Source: Anaerolineae bacterium
GTDB lineage: Bacteria; Chloroflexota; Anaerolineae; Aggregatilineales; JAFGMM01
Assembly: GCA_027494055.1 (NCBI GenBank)
Contig: JAOSJO010000026.1
Location: 67,094 to 131,093, forward strand
DNA length: 64,000 bases
Direction of reading: 5' to 3'
Shown: one piece after another, positions 51,724 through 61,205 of the stretch
Layout: every line of letters starts with the position of its first letter
How positions within the stretch are numbered: position 1 is the first letter of the stretch
The notes under the pieces: generated by a model
The model's database searches: none
Told to the model about the DNA's origin: nothing
What the model saw: the letters and a program-made list of their open reading frames with translations, nothing else
Made by a program: the position numbers and the translations under genes

Positions 51724-54010
51724 GTGAACCTGATTCGCTGGTGGCGCGACCGGCCCCTGGCGCTGCTGTGCCTGGCCTTCGTCGCGCTGAGCTGCCTGAA
51801 TAACGCGGCGACGCCGCTGTTCGAGAACCCGGACGAGCATGGGCATTACCAGTACGTGCTCGACATCGCCAGCGGCGCGGGGTTGCCGGTGCTGCCGCGC
51901 GTGCGCAACGAGGAAGACCCCTGGCGCTATCACGAGGGCGGGCAGGGGCCGCTCTATTACGCGACGGCGGCGATACCGGTCGCGCTGAGCGGCGCGGCCC
52001 CAATGGACCCGCTGCTGTACCGCAACCCCTACTTCTACATGTTCGAGGCGCTGGACCCGACGAACAAGAACGTGTTCGTCCATACCGCCGCCGAGGCGTT
52101 CCCTGGCAGGGCGCGGCGCTGGGCGTGCACCTGGCGCGCGCCGTCTCGACCGGGTTTGGGCTGCTGACGGTCGTCGGCGCGTATCTTCTCGCGCTGGAAA
52201 TTGTCCCGACGAACGCCACAGTGTCGACAAGGGGCTTAAGCCCCTTGTCCAAAGGCGTTGAGCCGCGCCGGCTGGCATTACTGGCAGCCGCCGTTGTCGC
52301 GTTCAACCCGATGTTCCTCGCCGTGAGCGGCGCGGTGAGCAACGACGCGGCGGTCGCCGGCCTGTCGGCCATCGCGCTCTGGCTGATGGCGCGCGTGCTC
52401 AACGGCGGCGGCGCGTGGCGCATCGTCCTGGCGCTCGGCGTGGTCAGCGGGGTGGCCGTGCTGGCGAAAACGAGCGCGCTGGCGGCGGTTCCGCTGGCGG
52501 CGCTGGTGGTGATCGTGGCGCGGCTCCGGGGCCGGCTGCCGATCCCGCTGTGGCAGGCCGCCGCGCTGGTCCTGCTCCCGGCGGCGCTGATCTGCGGCTG
52601 GTGGTTTGCGCGCAACCACGCGCTCTACGGCGAGCTGACCGGCACGACCGCGCTCATGCAGACGCTGGGCTACCCCGGCGCGCCCTACCGCACCGCCTTC
52701 CTCACCGACCCGGCGGTGTTCGTGGAGGAGTTCCGGGGGCTGCGCTACTCGTTCTGGGCGCTGTTTGGCTGGTTCAAGATACTCGTGCCGCTCTTCTGGT
52801 ACCACGTGCTCGACGCGCTCTCGCTGCTCGGTGCGGCGGGGCTGGCGGCGTTAGCGGTGGGCCGGTGGCGCGCCCGGCGTTGGGACGACCTGCTGCGGCT
52901 TGGTCTCGTGGTGGCGTGGTCCGGCGCGGTGTTCGCCGGCGTCACGCTCTACAACGTCTACCTGGACGCCTATCACGGGCGGCTGTTGTTCCCGGCGCTC
53001 TCGGCGGTGGCGCTGCTGCTCGTGCTCGGTCTGGACTGGCTGGCGGCCTGGCTCCGCGCGCGGTGGGCGGCGGCGATCCTGCCGGTGACGCTGGCTGCCC
53101 TTGCCGCACTCGCGCCGCTGGTGTACGTGCGCCCGACGCTGGTCCCCCGCCGCCAATGGACCGGGCGGCGATTCCTGAGACGGCGGCTCCGGTCAACCTG
53201 CGCTACGGCGAGGGCGTGAACGTACTCGCCGCGTCGGTCGAAGAGGCGTCTGTCGCGCCGGGCGAGAAGGCCCACGTGACGCTCTATTGGGAGGCGCTGG
53301 CGGCGATGGACGCCGATTACACGCTCGACCTCCAACTGCTGGGGCAGGATGTGCAGCCGGTGACGATCATCTCCACCTTCCCCGGCGGCGGGACGTGGCC
53401 CACCAGCGAGTGGGAGCCGGGCACGGTGGCGCGCGATACCTATGTGCTGCCGGTCGGCGACACGGTGGCGACGCCGGCGGTGGCGTGGGTGGTGGCGCGG
53501 TTCCTGGACGGGGAACAGGGCGCGTTGCCGGTCTACGACGCGGCGGGCGAACTCGTGGAAGGGCTGCCCATCGTGGGGTGGACGCGCTTCCGCCCTGGCG
53601 AAGCCCCGCCGCCGGCGCGCCCCCTCGACGCGGACTTCGCCGCGATTGGCGTCCGGCTGGTTGGTTATGACGTGGCGTATCTGAACGACGGCGCGCTCGG
53701 TGTGACGCTGCACTGGTCGGTTGAGCAGGACGTAAGCGAGGACCTGACCGTCTTCGTGCACGCGCTGAACGAGAACGGCGTGCTCATCGAACAGGGGGAC
53801 GGGCCGCCCGTCGGCGGCAACTACCCGACGTGGGCGTGGCTTGCCGGGGATGTGGTCATCGACCAGCACCGCGTGCCCCTGCCCGATGACGCCATTCCCT
53901 ACGAGGTCGCCATCGGCCTGTACCGGCTCAGCGACGGGACGCGCATCCCGGTCTCGGTGGACGGGGAGCTGCTTGAGGGCGACGTCGTGCGCGTCCTGGT
54001 CGAGGAGTAG
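51724..54010 (+). CDS. Multi-pass membrane glycosyltransferase (ArnT/PMT/DUF2142-like; two frame shifts)
   Basis: About 762 aa. Starts in the membrane (LIRWWRDRPLALLCLAFVAL) and keeps the acidic first-loop motif NPDEHGHYQYV of GT-C enzymes; ten or so helices follow to about residue 470, then a soluble beta-rich extracellular domain (TLYWEALAAMDADYTLDLQL). GT-C enzymes move sugars from lipid carriers to proteins or glycans outside the membrane. Frame changes: one C short near 52105 and one C off near 53150. The reading frame passes through a perfect 24-bp palindrome at 52226. Start GTG at 51724. Confidence 0.82.
52226..52249 (+). repeat. Perfect 24-bp palindrome inside a gene
   Basis: GACAAGGGGCTT followed directly by its reverse complement. 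In frame it encodes a TRGLSPLSKG segment in a loop of the glycosyltransferase. The length of the insert around it (roughly 20 codons, TNATVSTRG to GVEPRRL) looks foreign to a membrane helix run. Confidence 0.75.
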
Positions 54011-54127
54011 GCGGCCCCTTCGAAAGCCTCGATTCGCTGCCGAACCCCGCAGATGCTCGCGCCCCTCTTCGGCTCTGCGCGCTTGTGCCAGGTGCCGCCG
54101 CCGCGTGCGCATCGCACGCGGCAAGAA

Positions 54128-55084
54128 TCACTGGCTGATCTGTGTTATCTGTGGTTGTTCCGTACCGGCGGCCAGCCGTTCGATCTTCGCGCCGGTCTCG
54201 CGCCAACTGATGCGGCTCAGGCCGAGCTTCTCACGCAGGTCCTCGTGCGACATGCCCGCGCGGAAGTCGCGCACGGCGCAGGTCCACCGCAGCAGCTCAA
54301 ACGAGACGTTGGGGATGGCGGCAGCCTCCGCGAGGTCGGTGAGCACGTATTCCAGGTTGCGCGCTGTGCAGTTGAAGATGTGCTCCGGCGGCCTGTACTG
54401 TTCCATGTACTCGTCGAGCACCTCGAGCCAGTCCGGGTTGAGCGCGATGCGCCGTTCCTTGTACACGTCGCGCGCGGTGCGGCGGCGCACGCCCAGGGTG
54501 GGGCGCGGCCCCTCGCGGCGGATGTCGCTGGGGCGCAGCGCCATGCACTCGCTCTTCTTGATCCCGGTGTCGAGCAGCAGGCGCACCAGCAACTCCGGGC
54601 GCGCGTCGGGGTTCTTGTCCGCGAAGCGGCGGTGGGCGGTCTCGGCGAGGAGCCGGTCCACCTCCTCGTCGCTGAGGATCGTGGGCAGGGGCGCGCTGAT
54701 CGAGCGCTGCGGCACCGGGCGGGCGGGGTCGGCGAGGATGATCTTGTTTTCGTGCAGCCACTTGAAGAGGACTTTGAGCGTGGTCACGCGCCGTGCATAG
54801 GACTTGGCGCTGCACGGGATGCCCTCGCCCTGGCCGTTCTCGACCCAGGCCATGTACTCCTGGAGCTTCGTGGCGGTGAAGCTGCCGAGCGTCGCGTCCG
54901 CGCCGAAGTAGCGCTTCATGAGGTTGAGGTCGCTGTTGAAGGCCCGGATCGTGTTGTTCGTCTTGCCGGCGTCCCGGAGAAACGCCTTGAAGGGGAGGGT
55001 CACGTCTTCGAGGGTACTCTCGCGCGTGAGCGCGGCGGATTCCGCCGGCAGAAAGGCAGCCTGCTGTGCGGGTTCGTCGGTCAT
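54128..55084 (-). CDS. Degenerate tyrosine recombinase/integrase-like protein
   Basis: 318 aa from the ATG at 55084. N-terminal SAM-like arm (PFKAFLRDAGKTNNTIRAFNSDL, LMKRYFG), then the catalytic-type domain. Box I reads DTGIKKSECMALRP where active enzymes have TG(L/M)R; box II reads FELLRWTCAVRDFR instead of HxLRHxxA; the final region LGLSRISWRETGAKI lacks the nucleophile Tyr. So three to four of the six active residues are missing. Probably a DNA-binding protein without recombinase activity. No attachment sites seen. Confidence 0.7.
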   Translation of the reverse strand: MTDEPAQQAAFLPAESAALTRESTLEDVTLPFKAFLRDAGKTNNTIRAFNSDLNLMKRYFGADATLGSFTATKLQEYMAWVENGQGEGIPCSAKSYARRVTTLKVLFKWLHENKIILADPARPVPQRSISAPLPTILSDEEVDRLLAETAHRRFADKNPDARPELLVRLLLDTGIKKSECMALRPSDIRREGPRPTLGVRRRTARDVYKERRIALNPDWLEVLDEYMEQYRPPEHIFNCTARNLEYVLTDLAEAAAIPNVSFELLRWTCAVRDFRAGMSHEDLREKLGLSRISWRETGAKIERLAAGTEQPQITQISQ

Positions 55085-55226
55085 GGTGCGCCTCGCTTCG
55101 TGTAGTCTTCTGCGCACCATGATAGACGAAAATTTGTTCGATGTCAAAATCGCCGGGCCGCGCTCCGCCCCGGCGCAGCGGGCAGATCGTGCCCTGACGC
55201 GGTGCGCGGTTGCCCCCGGTTCGCGC

Positions 55227-55255
55227 TTGTCGGCATGGGATGGACGTGATACAGT
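55227..55255 (+). promoter_or_regulatory. Promoter for the zinc-ribbon gene
   Basis: TTGTCG and TACAGT with a 17-base spacer, 46 bases before the start. Confidence 0.4.
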
Positions 55256-55301
55256 GCTACTATGTTTATCTGTCGGTGTGCGCACATGTGCGGTGTGATT
55301 C

Positions 55302-55928
55302 ATGATTGAACAATGTCCCGTCTGTGGTGGACGGTTAACGGTTGAGAAGAAAAGCAGGGGGCTGCTTGGTCGGGGCCGGCGCGTGGTGCGCTGCGATACG
55401 TGCAGCTCTGTGCTGCGCGAGCGCGGGCGCGACCGCTGGCATTATGCCATTGACATCACCCGCAGCCCCGAAATCTACCGCCGCTTCAACGGCAAGTACC
55501 TGACCGAGGCCGAGCTTGAGGCGCTTCGCGTCGCGCCGCCGGCGGCTGAAGCGAGGCCGGCAGACGTGACGCCGGCTGCCGGCGAGGAAGCGCCGCTCGA
55601 CGTTGCGCCGCTCGAACCGGCGCTGACGGATGTGGAGGCCGCCGGGGTGACAGAGGCGGAAGCCGGGAATGGCGAACCCGAAGCGCCCGCAGAGGATGCG
55701 ATTGACGCGCCTGCGCCCGCCGCCGAAGAGACAGCGCCGGAGGCGCCCGACGCGCCCGCTGTGGAGCCTGAACCGGAGCCGGATGCGGCCTCCGCGCCGG
55801 CGGAGCCGCCGCCCGCCCCTGAGCCGGCCTCGCCCGAACGCGCACCGGAGTCAGAGGGCGCGCCGCCTGAGGCCGGGTCGTTCGAAGCGCCGCGCTTCAT
55901 CGAGGACGAAGACTGGCACGGCTTTTAA
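55302..55928 (+). CDS. Zinc-ribbon protein with acidic Pro/Ala/Glu tail
   Basis: 208 aa. A zinc ribbon (CPVCGG at 5 and CDTC near 31) and a short basic/strand region (LLGRGRRVV, HYAIDITRSPEIYRRFNGKY) occupy the first 75 residues; the remaining 130 are low-complexity Ala/Pro/Glu, very acidic. Possibly binds nucleic acid or a partner through the ribbon. No known relative. Its stop overlaps that of the solute-binding protein on the other strand by four bases. Confidence 0.6.
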   Translation: MIEQCPVCGGRLTVEKKSRGLLGRGRRVVRCDTCSSVLRERGRDRWHYAIDITRSPEIYRRFNGKYLTEAELEALRVAPPAAEARPADVTPAAGEEAPLDVAPLEPALTDVEAAGVTEAEAGNGEPEAPAEDAIDAPAPAAEETAPEAPDAPAVEPEPEPDAASAPAEPPPAPEPASPERAPESEGAPPEAGSFEAPRFIEDEDWHGF

Positions 55929-57214
55929 TCGGCCGGCGTCGCAGTCGGTTCTATCCCCGTCTCCGCGTGCAGAATGTCGGTGAGTTCCTCTTCCAGCCGC
56001 GCCAGCGTGCTGGCGGGGGTTGCCTCGCCCGTGAGCGCCGCGTGTATCGCGGCGGCGTAGGCCCTGGCGACCGCGTCGTAGGCGGCCCCGGCGATGTTCG
56101 CCGGGCGCGCGACGGCGTTGGTGAAGGCCGCTTCGAGGGGGCCCAGCCACGGCGCGACGGCAAGCATATCCGGGTCGTGATACAGCGCGGGCAGCGTGGG
56201 GTTGACTGCGTGCTCCAGCGCGCGCAGCCGCTGCTCCCGTTCGCTGGCGAGGAAGGCCGCCAGCGCCATGGCCTCGCGGAGGTGGGGCGCGTAGCGCGAG
56301 ACCGCGAGCGCGCGCCCGCGCAGGCAGCCTCCTGACGCGCCGGCGTCTGCGGCGGGAAGCGGGCTGACGATGAAGTCAGAAGCCCCCGCGCTCCCGGCGG
56401 CGTCCTGTGCGACGTAGGTCCAGTTGCGCATGAAGGCGGCGTTGCCGGCGCGCCAGACCTGGCGCGCGTCCTCCTCGACGTAGGTCGTCACCCCCGGCGG
56501 GCTGATCGTGCCCACCCACGCGGCGGCGCGCGCCAGCGCGGCCCGGGTCCCGGCGTTGTTGACTTCGGGTTGCCCGCTGGCGTCGAGGATGCGCCCGCCG
56601 CCGCTCACGAACTGCCATTCGAGCGCGTTGCAGACCAGGCCCTCGTAGCGCTCGCCCTGCCACACGTACCCCCAGAACGCCGTGTTGCCGGCGGCGCGCT
56701 CGCCCTCCTGGATCGCCGCCGCCATCGCAGTGAGCGCATCCCATGTGGCCGGCGGCGCGTCGTAGCCGTACTTCGCCAGGAGGTCTGCGCGGCTGTAGAG
56801 CACGCCGGCGTCGATCTGGTACGGCAGCCCGACCAGCCGCCCGTCAACCGTGAACGCCTCGATGAGCGCCGGAAAGAACGCGCCGGTTGCCTCAGCGGGC
56901 AGCGCGGCGTGCATGTCGAACAGGTGGCGCGCGAACAGGCCGGGCCAGGTGATCTCGATGTCGTAGAGGTCGATGTCGGGCGTGTGCGCGGCCAGCGCCT
57001 GCTGGTAAAGCGCGAGGTCATCGCTGGCGACGCGCAGGACGCGGACGGTCACGTCCGGGTTGGCGTCCATGTATCGCGCCGCAGACGCCTGGAACCGCGC
57101 CGGCTCGCTGGTGGCGAGCGTCAGCGTGACGGCCTCCTGGCCGGCCAATGGATGGGGGCGCGCGGCCAGGAGGGTGATCACGAGCGCGGCGAGCAGGGCG
57201 CTGCGTGGCTTCAT
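55925..57214 (-). CDS. ABC-type sugar-binding extracellular solute-binding protein
   Basis: 429 aa from the ATG at 57214, overlapping the upstream gene's stop (ATGA). Signal peptide RSALLAALVITLLAARPHPL then GQEA; the body is a family 1 solute-binding protein: VTLTLATSEPARFQASAARY, PDIDLYDIEITWPGLFARHL, GRLVGLPYQIDAGVLYSRAD, NTAFWGYVWQGERYEGLVCN. It lacks a lipobox, so it is soluble in the exterior space or anchored otherwise. No permease or ATPase is nearby, odd for this family; the gene is translationally coupled to a glycosyltransferase. Confidence 0.85.
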   Translation of the reverse strand: MKPRSALLAALVITLLAARPHPLAGQEAVTLTLATSEPARFQASAARYMDANPDVTVRVLRVASDDLALYQQALAAHTPDIDLYDIEITWPGLFARHLFDMHAALPAEATGAFFPALIEAFTVDGRLVGLPYQIDAGVLYSRADLLAKYGYDAPPATWDALTAMAAAIQEGERAAGNTAFWGYVWQGERYEGLVCNALEWQFVSGGGRILDASGQPEVNNAGTRAALARAAAWVGTISPPGVTTYVEEDARQVWRAGNAAFMRNWTYVAQDAAGSAGASDFIVSPLPAADAGASGGCLRGRALAVSRYAPHLREAMALAAFLASEREQRLRALEHAVNPTLPALYHDPDMLAVAPWLGPLEAAFTNAVARPANIAGAAYDAVARAYAAAIHAALTGEATPASTLARLEEELTDILHAETGIEPTATPAD

Positions 57215-58239
57215 GATGGCCGGCCCGCCCCGCACCGTGACGCCAAGCCGCGCGCCTGTTGCAGCACGCCGCGCCAGAAGCCCGCGCCCCACGCGACGTG
57301 GATCGTGGCAAAGACCGCCGGCACGCGCAGGAGCAGCCGCCAGCCGCGTTGCATCGCCAACTGCGTCGAGGCGACCAGGTTCGCCAGCGCGTAGCTGCCC
57401 GCGACCGCCGCAAGGAGCCACCACCCCCGGCGCGTGAACGGCGTCAGCGCCGCCCCCGCCGCCAGCGCCATGACGAACGCCGGGGCCACCAGGTGGCGCG
57501 GTCGGGTGGAGGCGGGATGACGGACGATCACGTGCACTTTCCATACGCCGTACTGGAAGTACTGGCGGGCCAGGGCGCGCAACGTCTGGCGGCCATAGTA
57601 CGTCGCGCGGATGTCGGGTGCGTAATATATCCTGCCGCCATGCTGGCGAATGCGGTAATTGAGTTCGTAGTCCTGGTTGCGGATCAGTGTTTCATCGAAG
57701 CCGCCGACGCGCTCAAAGACAGCGCGCGGCCATGCGCCCATGTAGACGGTATCGACATAGCCGGGCGTGCGGCTGTGGTGAAACCGGGTCGGGATGCCAA
57801 ATGGCGCGCTGGTGGCGGCGGCAATCGCCTCACCCATCGGGGTCAGGCCGGCCGGTTGCATCGGGCCACCCACGTTATCCGCGCCGGTCTGTTGCAGGTG
57901 GTACACGCACCGCGTTACGTAATCCGGTTCGGGGAGCGTGTGCCCGTCGACCCGGACGATGATCTCGCCGCGCGCGGCGGCGATGCCGATGTTCATCGCG
58001 GTGGGCACGATGCGCGCCGGGTTGTCCAGCATCCGCACGCGCGCGTCGCTGGCCGCTATCTCGGTCACAATGGCGCGCGTTTCGTCGTCGGACATGCCAT
58101 CCACGACGAGCACTTCCAGGCAATCGCGGGCGTAATCCTGCGCCAGCACCGCGCCGAGGCTGCGCCGGATGAAGTCGCCCTCGTTGCGCACGGGCATAAC
58201 GACGCTGACGGGTGGAGACATGTCGCCCTGTTTCGGCAT
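57211..58239 (-). CDS. Glycosyltransferase family 2, ExoA-like
   Basis: 342 aa from the ATG at 58239; an ATG at 58221 with AGGG just before it is an alternative. GT-A domain: PPVSVVMPVRNEGDFIRRSL, VLVVDGMSDDETR, GEIIVRVDGHTLPEPDYVTR (Asp motif), VGGFDETLIRNQDYELNYRI; then two to three C-terminal membrane helices. Similar to succinoglycan ExoA. Extends an exopolysaccharide repeat unit at the membrane. The end overlaps the solute-binding protein gene. Confidence 0.88.
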   Translation of the reverse strand: MPKQGDMSPPVSVVMPVRNEGDFIRRSLGAVLAQDYARDCLEVLVVDGMSDDETRAIVTEIAASDARVRMLDNPARIVPTAMNIGIAAARGEIIVRVDGHTLPEPDYVTRCVYHLQQTGADNVGGPMQPAGLTPMGEAIAAATSAPFGIPTRFHHSRTPGYVDTVYMGAWPRAVFERVGGFDETLIRNQDYELNYRIRQHGGRIYYAPDIRATYYGRQTLRALARQYFQYGVWKVHVIVRHPASTRPRHLVAPAFVMALAAGAALTPFTRRGWWLLAAVAGSYALANLVASTQLAMQRGWRLLLRVPAVFATIHVAWGAGFWRGVLQQARGLASRCGAGRPS

Positions 58240-58316
58240 CGGGTGTTCTTGCCGCAGACCTGGAATCTCACTATAGTCATCGACTATAGCATAGTTCCCC
58301 GGATGAGGAATCTGGT

Positions 58317-59312
58317 GTGAAGCGAACACTTTATGTCTACAATGTGCGCGCGAAGTTCGTCGCGATTGATGAAGAGATCCTGCGCGAACGGTATGACGTG
58401 CGCGCGGCCTATGTCACCCGGCGTCATCCATCTTTGTTTACTGAAATGTGGCGACAGGCCCGTGACATTGACCTGGTTGTCGCGTGGTTCGCGAGCTGGC
58501 ACAGTCTGCCAGCGTTCGCCGTCGCCCGTTTGCGCAACATTCCGAGACTCCTCATCAGCGGCGGCTATGATACTGCCGACGAACCTGGAATCGGGTATGG
58601 GCTGCGCCAGGGCGGTCTGCCCCGCTTGATCAGCGGGCTGACGTTTCGGCTGGCGGATCGGGCGTTTATGCTCTCCCATTATAGTTATCATGAGGCCCTA
58701 TCCAACACGCCGCTGAAGGCGGAGAACATGGTCGTTGTGCCGCTGGGCGTCCCTGACGCCTCAGCCTTTTCGCAACCGGTCGAGAAAGAAGACATTGCGC
58801 TCACGATTGGGAATATCGATGCTGTGAACGCCTACCGCAAAGGCATTCGCCCCTTTGTCGATGCTGCAAGGCTCTGTCCTGATGTTCCGTTTGTGGTGGT
58901 CGGCAAGGCCCGCGATGACTACATCCATGAATTGCGCCGCAGCGCTTCGCCAAATGTTGAGTTCACAGGCTATGTGACAGACGCGGAGCTAATCTCCTTG
59001 CAGCAGCGCGCGAAAGTCTATGTTCAGGCATCGCAGCACGAGGGGTTTGGGCTGGCGCTTGCCGAGAGTATGCTGGCGCGCTGCGTGCCGGTCACGACGT
59101 GCCGGGGGGCGCTCCCAGAAGTAGTCGGAGAGACTGGCGTTTTCCTTGACGATGTCGCACCTGAAACGGTCGCCGGCGCTATTCGTGAGGCATTCTCTAT
59201 GACACCTGAGGCCGGAGCGCGGGCGCGGGCGCATATCCTTGAGCATTTCCCGCTCGAAGCCCGCAAACATGCGATTCACGCTGAGGTTGATCGTCTGGCG
59301 GGCCTGATTTGA
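58317..59312 (+). CDS. Glycosyltransferase, GT4/GT1-like
   Basis: 331 aa, GTG start. The N-terminal half is reduced (KRTLYVYNVRAKFVAIDEE, IDLVVAWFASWHSLPAF). C-terminal half typical of GT-B donors: IALTIGNIDAVNAYRKGIRP, NVEFTGYVTDAELISLQQRA, VQASQHEGFGLALAESMLAR with the conserved E-x7-E (Glu in HEGFG and AESML), then GALPEVVGETGVFL. Divergent from the ExoA-like gene; presumably the same polysaccharide region. Base use is slightly less GC-rich than the flanks. Confidence 0.9.
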   Translation: MKRTLYVYNVRAKFVAIDEEILRERYDVRAAYVTRRHPSLFTEMWRQARDIDLVVAWFASWHSLPAFAVARLRNIPRLLISGGYDTADEPGIGYGLRQGGLPRLISGLTFRLADRAFMLSHYSYHEALSNTPLKAENMVVVPLGVPDASAFSQPVEKEDIALTIGNIDAVNAYRKGIRPFVDAARLCPDVPFVVVGKARDDYIHELRRSASPNVEFTGYVTDAELISLQQRAKVYVQASQHEGFGLALAESMLARCVPVTTCRGALPEVVGETGVFLDDVAPETVAGAIREAFSMTPEAGARARAHILEHFPLEARKHAIHAEVDRLAGLI

Positions 59313-59318
59313 GGCTGA

Positions 59319-60239
59319 TCAGTATTGCCACATCTCCAGCAGGACCGTTCTATAGGTGCGCACGCGCAGCGCGGCCTCTGCGTCTCGCCGCAATAGCATT
59401 TGAACCAGGCGGAGCACAGACTTCGCCAGCAGCTCGACGGTGAATCCAACCTTCAGCATGAGCACCGCTCCTTCGCGGCCTCGCTTGCGAAAGTAATAAA
59501 GCGGACTGACGTGATGGCTGCGCACCTTCACCGGGACGTAGCGCGATACGCTGCTCGACTCGTAGTGGGTCACGCACGCCGAAGGCAGGTAGCTCACGCG
59601 CCATCCCGCTTCGATAGCGCGAGCGCAGAAGTCGTTTTCCTCGGCGAACAAGAAGAACGTCTCGTCCAATCCCCCGATTTGCTGATATAACGCAGCGCGT
59701 AACATCAAGCACGAGCCTTGCACAGCGCCAACATCAAACGGCGACGTTGCGTGCTGGCACGCCGAACGATAGCGCCCATAAACGTGATTGGGGAGCACGC
59801 GATCAATCGCCAAGTACCGCCACAGCAGGGCCGCCACATTGTAGGGAACATGCGCCGTGAGTGCGACACGCCCCTCGCCGTCGAGAGTGCGCGGCCCCAC
59901 GATGCCCACGGTGGGGTTGTCGTCGAGATAGGCCGCCATCTCCGCCAGCGCGCCCGGATGCACGACCACATCGGGGTTGAGGAGCAGAAGGTAGCGCCCC
60001 TTGGCGACCTGCAGCCCCTGGTTGTTGGCGGCGGCAAAGCCCCGGTTATCCGCGTTCGCAATCAGCCGCACGTGCGGGAACTGCGACGCAATGCGCGCCG
60101 CCGTGCCGTCACCCGACGCATTGTCGATGACGATCACCTCCATGGAGCGTTCCCCTGCGCCCGCGGGCAGGCTGCGCAGGCAATCGCGCACGAGGTCGCC
60201 GGGGTTGTACGTGACGATGAGGATGCTCAGGTTGCACAT
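59319..60239 (-). CDS. Glycosyltransferase family 2, rhamnosyltransferase-like
   Basis: 306 aa. NLSILIVTYNPGDLVRDCL, VIVIDNASGDGTAA, NRGFAAANNQGLQVAKGRYL, LLLNPDVVVHPGALAEMA (DxD-like Asn-Pro-Asp), GGLDETFFLFAEENDFCARA. This is the WcaE/RfbN-type GT2 group. It follows the methyltransferase gene by six bases, so both are one operon. Acceptor unknown. Confidence 0.92.
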   Translation of the reverse strand: MCNLSILIVTYNPGDLVRDCLRSLPAGAGERSMEVIVIDNASGDGTAARIASQFPHVRLIANADNRGFAAANNQGLQVAKGRYLLLLNPDVVVHPGALAEMAAYLDDNPTVGIVGPRTLDGEGRVALTAHVPYNVAALLWRYLAIDRVLPNHVYGRYRSACQHATSPFDVGAVQGSCLMLRAALYQQIGGLDETFFLFAEENDFCARAIEAGWRVSYLPSACVTHYESSSVSRYVPVKVRSHHVSPLYYFRKRGREGAVLMLKVGFTVELLAKSVLRLVQMLLRRDAEAALRVRTYRTVLLEMWQY

Positions 60240-60245
60240 GGGCGT

Positions 60246-60923
60246 TCAGGTTGAACCCGCCGGGTGGTTCACGTGTGCTTTGCAGAAGTACTGATAGGCC
60301 AGAAATTCCTCGCTTTGGTTGATTAACAACCTGTTGATCCGCGCCGCCTTGCGCAGGAATACGGGGCGCATGGCATCGACTGCGTACCCCGACTCCTCAA
60401 ACAGGCGGGCGAAGCTGCGCTTTGTGAAGAAGCGCAGGTGCGTGCGGTCCAGCGGGCCGCTCCGCTCGTAGCGCCATTCGCCCCGTACGACAAGGTTCCA
60501 GAGCACGCGGACGTGCCGCATGTTTGGGCTTGACGCCACGACGCAGCCGTCTGGCTGCAAGAGCGGCGCAAGGCGTCTGAGCAAAGCCCAGGGGTCTCTC
60601 AGGTGTTCGAGAACCTCCGTAGCGACTACGTAGTCGAAGGAGCCGGCCTCGAAGGGGAAGGTCATGGTCTCCAGGTCGCCAGTGATTACCGAGTCGAGAC
60701 GGGAGCGCGCGCGCTCGGCGATTTCGGGGACGAGTTCCACGCCGTGAACCTCGCGCGCCTTGCCCAGGGACTTGAGCAGTGCACTGGTGTGGCCTTCGGC
60801 GCAGCCCAACTCCAGTATCCGATGGTTGTTTCCATCGATCAGGTCAACGACCTGTTGCTTGGCTTCAGTGAAATAGCCAGGCGGCTTGTCAGCATAGTAT
60901 TCGGACAGGTTCATCTTTGTCAT
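60246..60923 (-). CDS. SAM-dependent methyltransferase, class I
   Basis: 225 aa with start at 60923; starts at 60947 or 60914 are also possible. UbiG/Methyltransf_11 type: ILELGCAEGHTSALLKSLG (SAM loop), VHGVELVPEIAERA, FDYVVATEVLEHLRDPWALL, LLQPDGCVVASSPN. The C-terminal part (RWYRYE-like WRYERSGPLDRTHLRFFTKR) matches methyltransferases found in polysaccharide clusters, where they modify sugars or lipid-linked intermediates. Confidence 0.88.
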   Translation of the reverse strand: MTKMNLSEYYADKPPGYFTEAKQQVVDLIDGNNHRILELGCAEGHTSALLKSLGKAREVHGVELVPEIAERARSRLDSVITGDLETMTFPFEAGSFDYVVATEVLEHLRDPWALLRRLAPLLQPDGCVVASSPNMRHVRVLWNLVVRGEWRYERSGPLDRTHLRFFTKRSFARLFEESGYAVDAMRPVFLRKAARINRLLINQSEEFLAYQYFCKAHVNHPAGST

Positions 60924-61205
60924 GGAGTCTGTTCTGTTCACAAGCATTTCACGCGGTGGTGACCAAAGCGCGCGATAAATTCCCACGCACAAATATACCA
61001 TATGCTGCCATTGCACCCGCACGTTGCGGGCCTCACCATGCACGAGACCGGCCAGAACCGCCTGACCTGTTCGGCGACGGCTACATGGTTGACGGGCGCG
61101 GCACGGATTTCGACGACACGGCCATTCGTCCTGCATCTTCTTGGATGACCTGATTCTCAAGTCCGCGCCAGGGGTCACCCGCGCGGTGGGGGACGGCCCA
61201 GACCG

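Noticed and set aside
61000..61205. Gene in the gap between the methyltransferase and the D-aminoacylase-like gene
   Set aside because: Open frames here lack ribosome sites and resemble no protein; it is about 280 bases of non-coding sequence, apart from possible upstream starts of the methyltransferase.
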